Assembly (NCBI GenBank): GCA_031261365.1
Contig: JAISJY010000080.1
Span: 1-40,493 of the forward strand
DNA from: Caryophanales bacterium
Lineage (GTDB): Bacteria > Bacillota_I > Bacilli_A > RFN20 > JAISJY01
DNA: 40,493 bases
Direction: 5' to 3'
The first letter of the stretch is position 1, and the number at the start of each line of letters is the position of its first letter. The notes beneath the pieces were generated by a model, which was not told the origin of the DNA, did not search any database, and worked only from the letters and a program-made list of their open reading frames with translations. The translations under genes and the position numbers were made by a program. Positions 31,904-40,138 of the stretch are shown piece after piece.

Positions 31904-33561
31904 CAGATATTGAGATTAGTCAACAAGCAAAAAAAGAGAAAATAGGAAAGATAGCTAAGAAGATAGAAATTAATGAACATTATTTAATTCAATATGGATT
32001 ATATAAAGCTAAAGTTAATTTAGATATTGAAAAGAAATTAAATGAAGCTAAAGGGAAACTTATTTTAGTGACTGCCATTACTCCAACTCCAGCAGGTGAA
32101 GGGAAAACAACTGTTACTATAGGGTTAGGTGATGCTTTAAATGTTTTAAAAAAGAAAACTTTAATTTGTTTAAGAGAACCATCTATGGGACCTGTTTTCG
32201 GTTTAAAAGGTGGAGCAACAGGAGGAGGTTTTTCTCAAGTAACTCCAATGGAAGATATTAATTTACATTTTACAGGTGATATGCACGCGATTTCTAGTGC
32301 TGTTAATTTAATTGCAGCAGTTTTAGATAATTCAATTTATCAAGGTAATGAATTAAATATTGATATTAAGAAAGTTGTTTTTAATAGAGCAGTTGATATG
32401 AATGATAGAGTTTTAAGAGATGTAACTATTGGACAAGGTTCTAGTATAAATGGGGTGGAAAGAAGTAGTCATTATGATATTACCGTGGCAAGTGAGATAA
32501 TGGCAATTTTATGTTTATCTAATGATTTAAAGGATTTAAGAAATAGAGTTGCTAATATTATTGTAGCTTATAATCTTAAAGGCAAACCTGTTACGGTTAA
32601 ACAATTAAAAATAGAACACGCGGTGGCAGTCTTATTAAAAGAGGCTATAAATCCTAACCTTGTTCAAACTTTAGAAAATAATCCTGTTTTAATTCATGGA
32701 GGACCTTTCGCGAATATTGCTCATGGTTGTAATTCTATAATCGCGACTAGGTTAGCTTTAAAGTTAGCTGATTATGTTGTAACAGAAGCAGGATTTGGAG
32801 CAGATTTAGGAGCAGAAAAGTTTTTAGATATTAAGTGTCGAGTAGGAGGATTAACACCTTCAGCAGTTGTTTTAGTTGCTACAATTAGAGCTTTAAAAAT
32901 GCATGGTGGTCTTTTAAAAGAAGAATTAACTATTCCTAATGTTAATGCTTTATCTAATGGTATGGCTAATTTACAAAAGCATTTAGAAAACATTAAGAAG
33001 TTTGGTATCACCCCTTTAATAGCTTTAAATAAGTTTTTCTCTGATAGTCAAGAAGAAATTGATTTTGTTTTAAATTGGGCTCATAAAAACAATTATGAAA
33101 TAGCTTTATCAGAAGGCTTTGAAAAAGGTGGTTTAGGTTGTGTAGAATTAGCTAAAAAAGTAGTAAGTATTACTGATAAACCTAATACATTTAAGTATCT
33201 TTATAATCTTTCTTTACCTGTTACAGAAAAAATAAGTATTATATGTAAAGAAATATATGGAGCAGGAGCAGTGGAATATACTTTAAAAGCTCAAGAAGAT
33301 TTAAAGAAGATAATTCAATTAGATTATTCTAATTTGCCAATTTGTATGGCTAAGACTCAAAACTCTTTATCTGATGACCCCAAACTTTTAAATGTTCCGA
33401 CAGGGTTCACAGTTTTAATTAAAGAAATCAGATTATCGGCAGGAGCAGGTTTAATTGTTCCAATTACGGGTAAAATATTAACAATGCCTGGCTTACCAAA
33501 AAGACCAGCCGCTGAACAAATAAAGATAAATAAAAACGGTACCATAAGAGGATTATTTTAA
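31897..33561 (+). CDS. fhs: formate-tetrahydrofolate ligase
   Basis: Fhs makes 10-formyl-tetrahydrofolate from formate, ATP and tetrahydrofolate. The 554 residues match family length. The P-loop-like TPAGEGKTTVTIGLGDAL lies near residue 66. LREPSMGPVFGLKGGATGGG, HAISSAVNLIAA, VNRAVDMNDR-like NRAVDMNDR, EIMAILCLSNDLKDL and GFGADLGAEKFLDIKCR follow in order. The ATG has the strong SD AAGGAGGGG and overlaps ymcA by 7 nt. It is followed after 1 nt by folD, so the pair supplies one-carbon units for purine and formyl-Met synthesis. Confidence 0.97.
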   Translation: MLTDIEISQQAKKEKIGKIAKKIEINEHYLIQYGLYKAKVNLDIEKKLNEAKGKLILVTAITPTPAGEGKTTVTIGLGDALNVLKKKTLICLREPSMGPVFGLKGGATGGGFSQVTPMEDINLHFTGDMHAISSAVNLIAAVLDNSIYQGNELNIDIKKVVFNRAVDMNDRVLRDVTIGQGSSINGVERSSHYDITVASEIMAILCLSNDLKDLRNRVANIIVAYNLKGKPVTVKQLKIEHAVAVLLKEAINPNLVQTLENNPVLIHGGPFANIAHGCNSIIATRLALKLADYVVTEAGFGADLGAEKFLDIKCRVGGLTPSAVVLVATIRALKMHGGLLKEELTIPNVNALSNGMANLQKHLENIKKFGITPLIALNKFFSDSQEEIDFVLNWAHKNNYEIALSEGFEKGGLGCVELAKKVVSITDKPNTFKYLYNLSLPVTEKISIICKEIYGAGAVEYTLKAQEDLKKIIQLDYSNLPICMAKTQNSLSDDPKLLNVPTGFTVLIKEIRLSAGAGLIVPITGKILTMPGLPKRPAAEQIKINKNGTIRGLF

Positions 33562-33562
33562 A

Positions 33563-34378
33563 ATGATTTTAAGTGGAAAAGATTTAGTTGTTCAATTAAA
33601 AGAAGAATTAAATGTTATTTTTTTAGAAAAGAAAATAGGAGAAAGTAAACCAATTAATATTGTTGTTATTCATACTTTAAAAGATGAAGCTAGTCAAGCT
33701 TATAAGAATACTAGAGATAAGTTAATGGGAAATTATAATATTCAAGTTCAAGATATTTATTTAGATAATTTACCTAATAGAGAACTCCTTAACTATTTAC
33801 AAAATCTTAATCAAGACCCCTATGTTGCTGGAATTATGATTAATAGACCTGTGGGCAAGGGAGTTGATTATAATGAACTTATAACCACATTAGGAAAGAA
33901 AGATATTGAAGGTGTTGGTTTAATTAATACAGCTTTATTAACTATTTCTAAAAAAGGTCTTATTCCTCCAACCTCTAATGCTGTTATCTATATTCTTGAT
34001 AAATATAATATTGATTTAAGTGGTAAAAATGTTTTACTTATTGGTAGAAGTCATAATGTTGGTAAACCTTTAATTCCTTTGTTATTAGAAAGAAATGCCA
34101 CTTTAACAATTGCTCATTCTAAAACTCAAAATATTAGTTCTTTAATTGCTAATGCAGATGTAGTCATTTCGGCTGTTGGTAAGCCTAATTTTGTTAAGGA
34201 AAGTCATAGTAAACAAATATTAATTGATGTGGGATTTCATTATTTAAGTGATGGAACAATAGTGGGCGATATATCTAAAGAAGCCAAAGAGAGAGCTTTA
34301 AGTTATACTCCTGTTCCCAATGGAGTAGGTAGTTTAACAACATATTTATTAATAAAAAACATCTTAGAAAATGTTTAG
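33563..34378 (+). CDS. folD: FolD-family methylene-tetrahydrofolate dehydrogenase/cyclohydrolase, divergent
   Basis: This is a 271-residue protein of the FolD family, which interconverts methylene-, methenyl- and 10-formyl-tetrahydrofolate. The nucleotide-binding part is clear: VLLIGRSHNVGKPLIPLL, then VVISAVGKPNF and TPVPNGVGSLTTYLL. The folate site is unusual. The motif written Y-x3-K in Escherichia coli FolD reads Y47-KNT-R51 here (Lys to Arg, with a Lys two residues on). VQLPLP reads MINRPVG (Gln to Asn94). KDVDG reads KDIEG (Asp to Glu116). Activity may therefore be altered, perhaps lacking the cyclohydrolase step. Context one base after fhs still supports a one-carbon role. Confidence 0.88.
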   Translation: MILSGKDLVVQLKEELNVIFLEKKIGESKPINIVVIHTLKDEASQAYKNTRDKLMGNYNIQVQDIYLDNLPNRELLNYLQNLNQDPYVAGIMINRPVGKGVDYNELITTLGKKDIEGVGLINTALLTISKKGLIPPTSNAVIYILDKYNIDLSGKNVLLIGRSHNVGKPLIPLLLERNATLTIAHSKTQNISSLIANADVVISAVGKPNFVKESHSKQILIDVGFHYLSDGTIVGDISKEAKERALSYTPVPNGVGSLTTYLLIKNILENV

Positions 34379-34379
34379 A

Positions 34380-34415
34380 ATATCTTTTGTTTTATTTAAA
34401 GATATGTGTTTTATT
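34380..34415 (+). terminator. terminator of the pyk-folD operon
   Basis: ATATCTTT (34380-34387) pairs perfectly with AAAGATAT (34398-34405) and is followed by GTGTTTTATT. The stem is AT-rich but in the right place, two bases after the folD stop. Confidence 0.55.
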
Positions 34416-34424
34416 GACAATAAC

Positions 34425-34452
34425 TAGACAATAAAAATTATTGGAGTAAAAT
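34425..34452 (+). promoter_or_regulatory. promoter of the aldolase-isomerase-kinase operon
   Basis: TAGACA (34425-34430), 16 nt and TAAAAT (34447-34452). A consensus TTGACA lies at 34414-34419, but no -10 box is at the right distance. The word GACAATAA occurs twice here (34416-34423 and 34427-34434), a possible half-site pair for a regulator. The SD AAAAGGAAG precedes the ATG at 34476. Confidence 0.5.
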
Positions 34453-34475
34453 TATCATATAAAAAGGAAGTCTCT

Positions 34476-35327
34476 ATGTTAGTAACATTAAAAAAAGTAT
34501 TAGAATATGCTGAAAAAAATAAGGTTGCAATTGGGTCATTTAATACCCCTAATTTAGAAAGTTTAAGAGCAGTTATTGAGGCTAGTGAACAATTAAAACA
34601 ACCTGTTATTGTTCAATTTGCTCAGTGTCATGAAAGTTTAACCCCTTTAAAAATAATCGGTCCGATTATGGTAGCTTTGGCTAAATCAGCTAAAGTAGAT
34701 GTCTGTGTTCATTTAGACCACGGGGAAACTTTGAAATATTTAAAACAAGCCCTAGAAATAGGATTTACTTCAATTATGTATGATGGTTCTAATTTAAAAT
34801 ATGAAGAAAATGTTTTAAATACTATAAAAGCTGTTGAAATGGCTCATAAATATGGTGCTTCAGTAGAAGCTGAACTTGGAAGTATGGGAGCTAGAGAATC
34901 TGGTTCTAGTGAAAGTATTAATGATACTACTAAAATATATACTGACCCTCTTTTATCAAAAGACTTTATTGAGAGAACCAAGATAGATGCTTTGGCTTGT
35001 TCTTTTGGAACAGTTCATGGTATTTATTTAACTAAACCTCAATTAGATTTTAATATTGTTAGAGAAATCAGAGAAATAAATAATTTAATTCCTATAGTTA
35101 TGCATGGTGGTTCAGGTGTTTCAAAAGAAGATTATTTTAAGGCTATTGAGGCTGGAGTAAGAAAGATTAATTATTTTACTTATATGGATTTAGCAGGTGG
35201 TTCTTTTATTAAAGAAATAGATTTAACTAAGAATGTTTATTTTTCTAATATAAGTTTAGAGGCTAAAGAAAAAATGAAATTAGATGTTATAAGAGCAATG
35301 ACTTTATTTGCAAGGAGGGAAAAATGA
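34476..35327 (+). CDS. class II ketose-bisphosphate aldolase (FbaA/GatY family)
   Basis: This is a 283-residue zinc-dependent aldolase. Motifs in order: IGSFNTPNLESLRAV, the metal site HLDHGE, GFTSIMYDGS, VEAELGSMGARES, the second metal His in FGTVHGIYL and the third in IVMHGGSGVS, then a KINYFT phosphate-binding strand. The family cleaves fructose 1,6-bisphosphate, tagatose 1,6-bisphosphate or ketose 1-phosphates. It could be the glycolytic enzyme, but its ATGA coupling to an isomerase and an FGGY kinase suggests a dedicated sugar pathway. ELGSMGARES differs from the ELG-x-x-GG-x-ED of typical FbaA. I leave the gene symbol open. Confidence 0.9.
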   Translation: MLVTLKKVLEYAEKNKVAIGSFNTPNLESLRAVIEASEQLKQPVIVQFAQCHESLTPLKIIGPIMVALAKSAKVDVCVHLDHGETLKYLKQALEIGFTSIMYDGSNLKYEENVLNTIKAVEMAHKYGASVEAELGSMGARESGSSESINDTTKIYTDPLLSKDFIERTKIDALACSFGTVHGIYLTKPQLDFNIVREIREINNLIPIVMHGGSGVSKEDYFKAIEAGVRKINYFTYMDLAGGSFIKEIDLTKNVYFSNISLEAKEKMKLDVIRAMTLFARREK

Positions 35328-36730
35328 GAAAAACAACATTTGCTTTATGTTTTGGTAATCGAGGTTTTATGCCTGGTGAGTTAATATTAGAAGCTAGAAA
35401 AGATTTAGTAAAAGTTTTAAATGAGGAAGGCTATGATTATATTTTAATGGAAGAAAAAGCCACTAGATATGGAGCTATAGAAACGAGGGCAGAAGGTTTA
35501 TTATATGCTAAATGGTTAAAAGAACATCAAGGACAATATGATGGAGTTATCTTTTCCATGCCTATATTTGTTGATGAAAACGGAGCAATAACAGCTTTAC
35601 AAGATGCTGGTGTCCCTATTTTAATGCAAGCCTATCCAGATGAAATAGGTAAATTAGGATTTGCTACTAGAAGAGATGCTTATTGTGGAAAGTTTTCAGT
35701 TACTGATGTTTTCTCGCAATATAAAGTACCTTTTACAGTTTTAAAGCCTCATGTTGTTCACCCTTTATCAAAAGCATTTCGGGATAATTTAAGAGACTTC
35801 TCTGCTATTTGTGCGGTTGTTAATGGTATGAAAAGGTTTAATGTTGGTTGTATTGGGGCGAGGACAACTGCTTTTAAGACTGTTCGTTTTGATGAAATAG
35901 CCTTACAAAAATATGGTATTAATGTGGAATCTTTTGATTTATCAGAATTAATTGATTTTGTTAATAAGTTAAAAGATGATGATAAAGAAGTTTTAATTAA
36001 AGAAAAAGTTTTAGAAAACTATTCTAATTGTTCTCTTGTTCCTAAAAAGAACTTGAATACTTTAGCTAAGATTAGTGTGGTTATTGATAAGTATATTAAA
36101 GATTATAATTTGGATGCTATTACTTTAAGATGTTGGAATGAAATGGAAACTATTTTAAGAGTTTGTCCTTGTGTTTTATTAAGTGAATTAAACGATAGAG
36201 GCATTGTTGCATCTTGTGAAATAGATTTATGTTCGGCAATTACAATGAGAGCGATGAATTTAGCTTCTCAACAACCAACAGCTGTTTTAGATTGGAATAA
36301 TAATTATGGAGATGATGAAGATAAAGTTATTTTATTCCATTGTGGTCCAGTGGCTCAAAGTTTAATGAGCGAAAAGGGTTGTGTCACGGAGCATAAGATG
36401 TTTGCTAAGAATGATTCTGGTTCGGGTTGGGGAACTAATGAAGGAAGAATTAGAGATTTTCCAATGACTTTTTCTAACTGTAAAACGGAAGATGGAAAGT
36501 TAATTGTTTATGTTAGTGAAGGCGAGTTTACTAAAGATGTTATTGAAAAAGGTTTCTTTGGTTGTGGGGGAGTTGCTTTAATTTCTAATTTACAAGATAA
36601 GTTAATCTTTTTAGCAAGAAATGGTTTTAAACATCATACATCAGTAGGTGTTGGACATCTTAAAGCTGTTTTAGAAGAAGCTTTTAAAACTTATTTAAAA
36701 TATGATGTTGTTTCAATTGAGGTAAAATGA
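35324..36730 (+). CDS. L-fucose/L-arabinose isomerase-family protein
   Basis: This is a 468-residue protein resembling sugar isomerases of the FucI/AraA fold. The N-terminal half contains GYDYILMEEKATRYG and GVIFSMPIFVDENGA, an alpha/beta domain. The C-terminal half has the acidic metal-site candidates in LRCWNEME and ASCEIDLCSAITMRA, and a late His in GFKHHTSVGVGH, matching the Glu, Asp and His ligands of FucI in order. It is shorter than classical FucI (about 590 residues), so it belongs to a divergent branch and the sugar cannot be told. The ATG overlaps the aldolase stop as ATGA with AAGGAGGG upstream, and its own stop overlaps the kinase start the same way. Confidence 0.82.
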   Translation: MRKTTFALCFGNRGFMPGELILEARKDLVKVLNEEGYDYILMEEKATRYGAIETRAEGLLYAKWLKEHQGQYDGVIFSMPIFVDENGAITALQDAGVPILMQAYPDEIGKLGFATRRDAYCGKFSVTDVFSQYKVPFTVLKPHVVHPLSKAFRDNLRDFSAICAVVNGMKRFNVGCIGARTTAFKTVRFDEIALQKYGINVESFDLSELIDFVNKLKDDDKEVLIKEKVLENYSNCSLVPKKNLNTLAKISVVIDKYIKDYNLDAITLRCWNEMETILRVCPCVLLSELNDRGIVASCEIDLCSAITMRAMNLASQQPTAVLDWNNNYGDDEDKVILFHCGPVAQSLMSEKGCVTEHKMFAKNDSGSGWGTNEGRIRDFPMTFSNCKTEDGKLIVYVSEGEFTKDVIEKGFFGCGGVALISNLQDKLIFLARNGFKHHTSVGVGHLKAVLEEAFKTYLKYDVVSIEVK

Positions 36731-38142
36731 AAATAGCTGGTTTAGATATTGGTACTTCTAGTTGTAAATTGAGTATCTTTGCAGAAAACGGAGAACCTCT
36801 TTCTTCTTTTTCTTTTAAGTATGATATTCAAAGAAATCTAAGTGAGCATGAAATAGATGCTAATGTTTTAAAGGATGCTGTTTTTAATGTTTTAAAAGAG
36901 GCAGACAAACAATATAATGATATTAATGGTTTAGGAATTACTAGTTTTGGAGAGACTTTTGTTTTATTAGATAATGATGATAAAGTCTTATGTAATAGTA
37001 TTTTATATACTGATAATAGAGGTAAGGAACAACTTAATTTATTAATTGCTAAACTTGGGGAAAAGAGCATAAAAGATATTACAGGTTTATACCCTCATGA
37101 GATGTATTCTATTAGTAAATTGATGTGGATTAAAGAGAATAATCCTGAGGTTTTTGCCAAGGTTAAAAAGATATTATTAATTGAAGATTATGTTGCTTAT
37201 TTATTAACAGGCATTAGACAAATTAGTTATTCTTTGGCTTCAAGAACAATGTGTTTTGATATTAATAATTTTACTTGGAGTTTAGAAATATTAAAAATTG
37301 CAGGTATTGAAGCTGATTTATTTTCAAAACCTGTTCAAACAGGAACAAAAGTAGGTTTTATTAAATTACCTTTTTTAAAAAATACTGAAGTAGTTTCAGT
37401 GGGGCATGACCAAATAGCCGCGATTATTGGAACAGGGGCTAATCAGGTTGGTGATACAGTTGATGGAGGTGGAAGTGTTCAATGCTTTAGTTATATTGTT
37501 GATAAGAAAACTAAAGATAGTTATGATTTTGGAAAGTATTGTTTTACGCCTTTTCTTGTTCCTGATACTTATGTTTTATTTGTTTTTATTTATGCAGGTG
37601 GAGCTTTATTAAAATGGTGTAGTCAAATAGTTTCTAAGTCTTTTGTAGAGTTAGAAAGTGAAATTAAGCCTAGTGGATTATTGATATTGCCACATATTTT
37701 AGGGGCAGGAACTCCGTATATGAATATTGAAGCAAAGGGGGCTATTTTAGGTTTAACTTCTAATACGACAGAGAAAGATATTTATCAAGGTTGTTTAGAG
37801 GGTATTGCTTATGAACTTAAATTGAATGAAGAAATATTAAATAAGAATAAAGTTTATAGTAAAAAGATTTTGGCAACAGGTGGGGCTAATTCTTTGATGT
37901 TTTTAAAAATAAAATCTAAAATATTAAAAAGGTCATTTGTCAGATATGAGAATAAAGATGTGGGAACAATAGGGTGTATAATGAGTGTTGGTATGGCTTT
38001 AAATATTTTTAAGAGTTATGAAGAGGCTTGTCAAAAATTGATTAAAGTAAAAGATGTTGTTTCTTGCTTTGATGATAAAAAAGAATATTTAAGTTATTAT
38101 AAAAAGTATAAAAAGGTTTATCAAAGAATAAAAGACATTTAA
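36727..38142 (+). CDS. FGGY-family carbohydrate kinase
   Basis: This is a 471-residue sugar kinase with two actin-like ATPase halves. GLDIGTSSCKLSIF (residues 4-17) is the first phosphate loop. LGITSFGETFVLLD and YTDNRG, with the catalytic-base region, follow. GHDQIAAIIGTGA is the conserved GHDQ motif. ATGGANSLMFLKIKSKIL corresponds to the adenosine-binding GGGAxS motif with some change, and DGGGSVQ stands where most members have GT/S. The family phosphorylates xylulose, fuculose, rhamnulose, gluconate or glycerol. As the third gene after the isomerase and aldolase it most likely phosphorylates the ketose that the isomerase makes. Confidence 0.9.
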   Translation: MKIAGLDIGTSSCKLSIFAENGEPLSSFSFKYDIQRNLSEHEIDANVLKDAVFNVLKEADKQYNDINGLGITSFGETFVLLDNDDKVLCNSILYTDNRGKEQLNLLIAKLGEKSIKDITGLYPHEMYSISKLMWIKENNPEVFAKVKKILLIEDYVAYLLTGIRQISYSLASRTMCFDINNFTWSLEILKIAGIEADLFSKPVQTGTKVGFIKLPFLKNTEVVSVGHDQIAAIIGTGANQVGDTVDGGGSVQCFSYIVDKKTKDSYDFGKYCFTPFLVPDTYVLFVFIYAGGALLKWCSQIVSKSFVELESEIKPSGLLILPHILGAGTPYMNIEAKGAILGLTSNTTEKDIYQGCLEGIAYELKLNEEILNKNKVYSKKILATGGANSLMFLKIKSKILKRSFVRYENKDVGTIGCIMSVGMALNIFKSYEEACQKLIKVKDVVSCFDDKKEYLSYYKKYKKVYQRIKDI

Positions 38143-38179
38143 ATCCTAAAAAAGTTTATTTCAAACGGATATTTAGGAT
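38143..38179 (+). promoter_or_regulatory. inverted repeat that can pair with the SD region of the ABC transporter gene
   Basis: ATCCTAAA (38143-38150) is the exact reverse complement of TTTAGGAT (38172-38179). The 3' arm carries the only SD-like bases (AGGA) and ends directly before the GTG start at 38180. An inner GTTT/AAAC pair (38154-38157 and 38163-38166) can extend the fold. There is no U-tract, so a translation-control hairpin fits better than a terminator. Confidence 0.5.
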
Positions 38180-40138
38180 GTGAGTTATCTTAAAATAGAA
38201 AATGTTTCAAAGAAATATAATGATGGTAGTTTTTCTTTAGAAGTATTACATTTAATTAATTTAAGTATTGAAAAAGGTCAGGTAATTGCTTTAATTGGGG
38301 AGTCTGGTTGTGGGAAATCAACTCTTTTAAACTTAATAATGGGTTTAATAAAAGCAACTAGAGGGCATATTTATTTTAATGATAAAGATATTAATGCTTT
38401 TTCTTATAAGGAGATGGTTAAGTTTAGAAAAGAGAAAATCGCGGTTATCTTTCAAGAATATAATTTATTTAAAATATTAAATATTCAAGATAATTTGGAA
38501 GTGGTAGAAGAAGAAAAACTAATAAAGAAAGATTTAAAACAAGCAGGATTAAATCAAGATATAAAGATGAAAGTTAGTAAATTGTCGGGTGGGGAACAAC
38601 AGAGAATCGCGGTTTTAAGGGGTGTTTTAAAGAAATCAGAATTAATATTAGCCGATGAACCAACAGGAGCTTTAGATGAGGAAAATTCAGAATTAGTTTT
38701 GAAATATTTAACAAAATTAAACAATAAAACTATTATTTTTGTTAGTCATAATTTAGAAATGGCTAAAAAATATTGTTCTAGAATAATTATTTTAAAAGAT
38801 GGAATGATAGAAAGTGATGAGTTAAGAGAATTAAAAAGAGAAAAGAATTATATAATTCAAAAAGAAACTAAAACAGAAAAGACAGTTGCAAAACATATTT
38901 TTAAAGAGATAATAAAAAATAGAGGAAAGTTTTTAGTTAGTTTTTTATCAACTTTAATTTCTTTAGTTTTTACATATTTATTATTAATATCAATTTTTGG
39001 TTTAAAAGATTATTTGTTGGGGTCTTATAATGAAGTGGCAAATTGTAATGTTTTTAATGTGGAGAGTTATCAAAGAGACAGTAATAATAAACAAGAAATA
39101 CCTCAAGAGGTAATTAAAGAATTAAATAAATATGATTTAGAAATGAGAGAGAATATTGATGAGGGATTAAATAATTTATTTTTAAATAGATTTAGATTTG
39201 AAAGCAAGAAAGTAGCCAGATATAGTGTAAGTTGTTTATCAAAGCAATATCAACAAAAGTATTTATTAACAGGGAGATTACCTTTAAATAGTAATGAAAT
39301 AATTGTAAATGAAAGTTTATTAAAAGAAATAGATGTCAAACAAAATAAAAGTTTAAATAAAAAGATAGTATGCGATTTTGTAACAACATATGCCAACTTC
39401 TATAAAATTATTATAAAAAAAGAGTATAGAATTGTCGGAGTTTCTAAAGATGGAATGATCCAAAAAGAGCCTAAAATATATTTTAATTATCAGGAAACAG
39501 AAAACTTTTTAAAAGAAGATGTTTCAGCAGGAAAATCTTTATATGAAATTATTAAAACAAATAAACTTCAAATAGATTTAAATAAAATAAGTGATGTTTT
39601 AAAAACAACCCAAAAAATAAAAGAGAGTAAATATTATTTAAAGGCAGATAAGTATTTAAACTATAACTTTGTCTTATTAGATAATGGAGGGTTACAAGAT
39701 TATTTATTATATGCCTCAATAACTAATTCTATTGAAATTGTCTTGGGGTTCTTTTTGTTGATAGTTATGGCTATAACTTTTATTTTAATATTAAGTATCT
39801 CTTTTTCTTTTGTTCAAGAATTACAAAAGGAAATAAGTATTTTTAAACTTTTAGGTTCAGCTAATTTAGCAACTTCTATTTATGCTGGTTGTATTAGCTC
39901 TTTTATTGTTTTGCCTCCTTTTATTGCTTCTTTTTTGCTTACTTTCTTATTGGCTAAAGGAGTGGAAGTTTTATCATTAAAATATTATCAAATCAACATT
40001 GGAATACAAACATTTTTAAGTAGTTCAAATGTCTTATTTTTGTATATAATTTTAGCAATGTCCATATATGTTGTTGATTTTCTAGTGGTGTTTGTGAATA
40101 TTAAGGGCTTAAATCTTCAAAAAGCTTTAAAAAGATGA
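38180..40138 (+). CDS. ABC transporter, ATPase fused to FtsX-like permease (MacB type)
   Basis: This is a 652-residue protein. Residues 1-220 are an ATPase of the LolD/MacB class: Walker A GESGCGKST near 39-47, Q-loop FQEYNLF, signature LSGGEQQR, Walker B LILADEPTGALD and H-loop VSHN. A membrane segment follows at about 255-280, then a large extracytoplasmic part, and three more segments near the end with the FtsX-like region (IVLGFFLLIVMAITFIL, then a four-helix layout). Such transporters export peptides or lipids or act in envelope stress rather than import. The start is GTG, the best available, because the ATG two bases earlier leads straight to TGA. An overlapping second ATPase gene follows. 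Confidence 0.88.
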   Translation: MSYLKIENVSKKYNDGSFSLEVLHLINLSIEKGQVIALIGESGCGKSTLLNLIMGLIKATRGHIYFNDKDINAFSYKEMVKFRKEKIAVIFQEYNLFKILNIQDNLEVVEEEKLIKKDLKQAGLNQDIKMKVSKLSGGEQQRIAVLRGVLKKSELILADEPTGALDEENSELVLKYLTKLNNKTIIFVSHNLEMAKKYCSRIIILKDGMIESDELRELKREKNYIIQKETKTEKTVAKHIFKEIIKNRGKFLVSFLSTLISLVFTYLLLISIFGLKDYLLGSYNEVANCNVFNVESYQRDSNNKQEIPQEVIKELNKYDLEMRENIDEGLNNLFLNRFRFESKKVARYSVSCLSKQYQQKYLLTGRLPLNSNEIIVNESLLKEIDVKQNKSLNKKIVCDFVTTYANFYKIIIKKEYRIVGVSKDGMIQKEPKIYFNYQETENFLKEDVSAGKSLYEIIKTNKLQIDLNKISDVLKTTQKIKESKYYLKADKYLNYNFVLLDNGGLQDYLLYASITNSIEIVLGFFLLIVMAITFILILSISFSFVQELQKEISIFKLLGSANLATSIYAGCISSFIVLPPFIASFLLTFLLAKGVEVLSLKYYQINIGIQTFLSSSNVLFLYIILAMSIYVVDFLVVFVNIKGLNLQKALKR

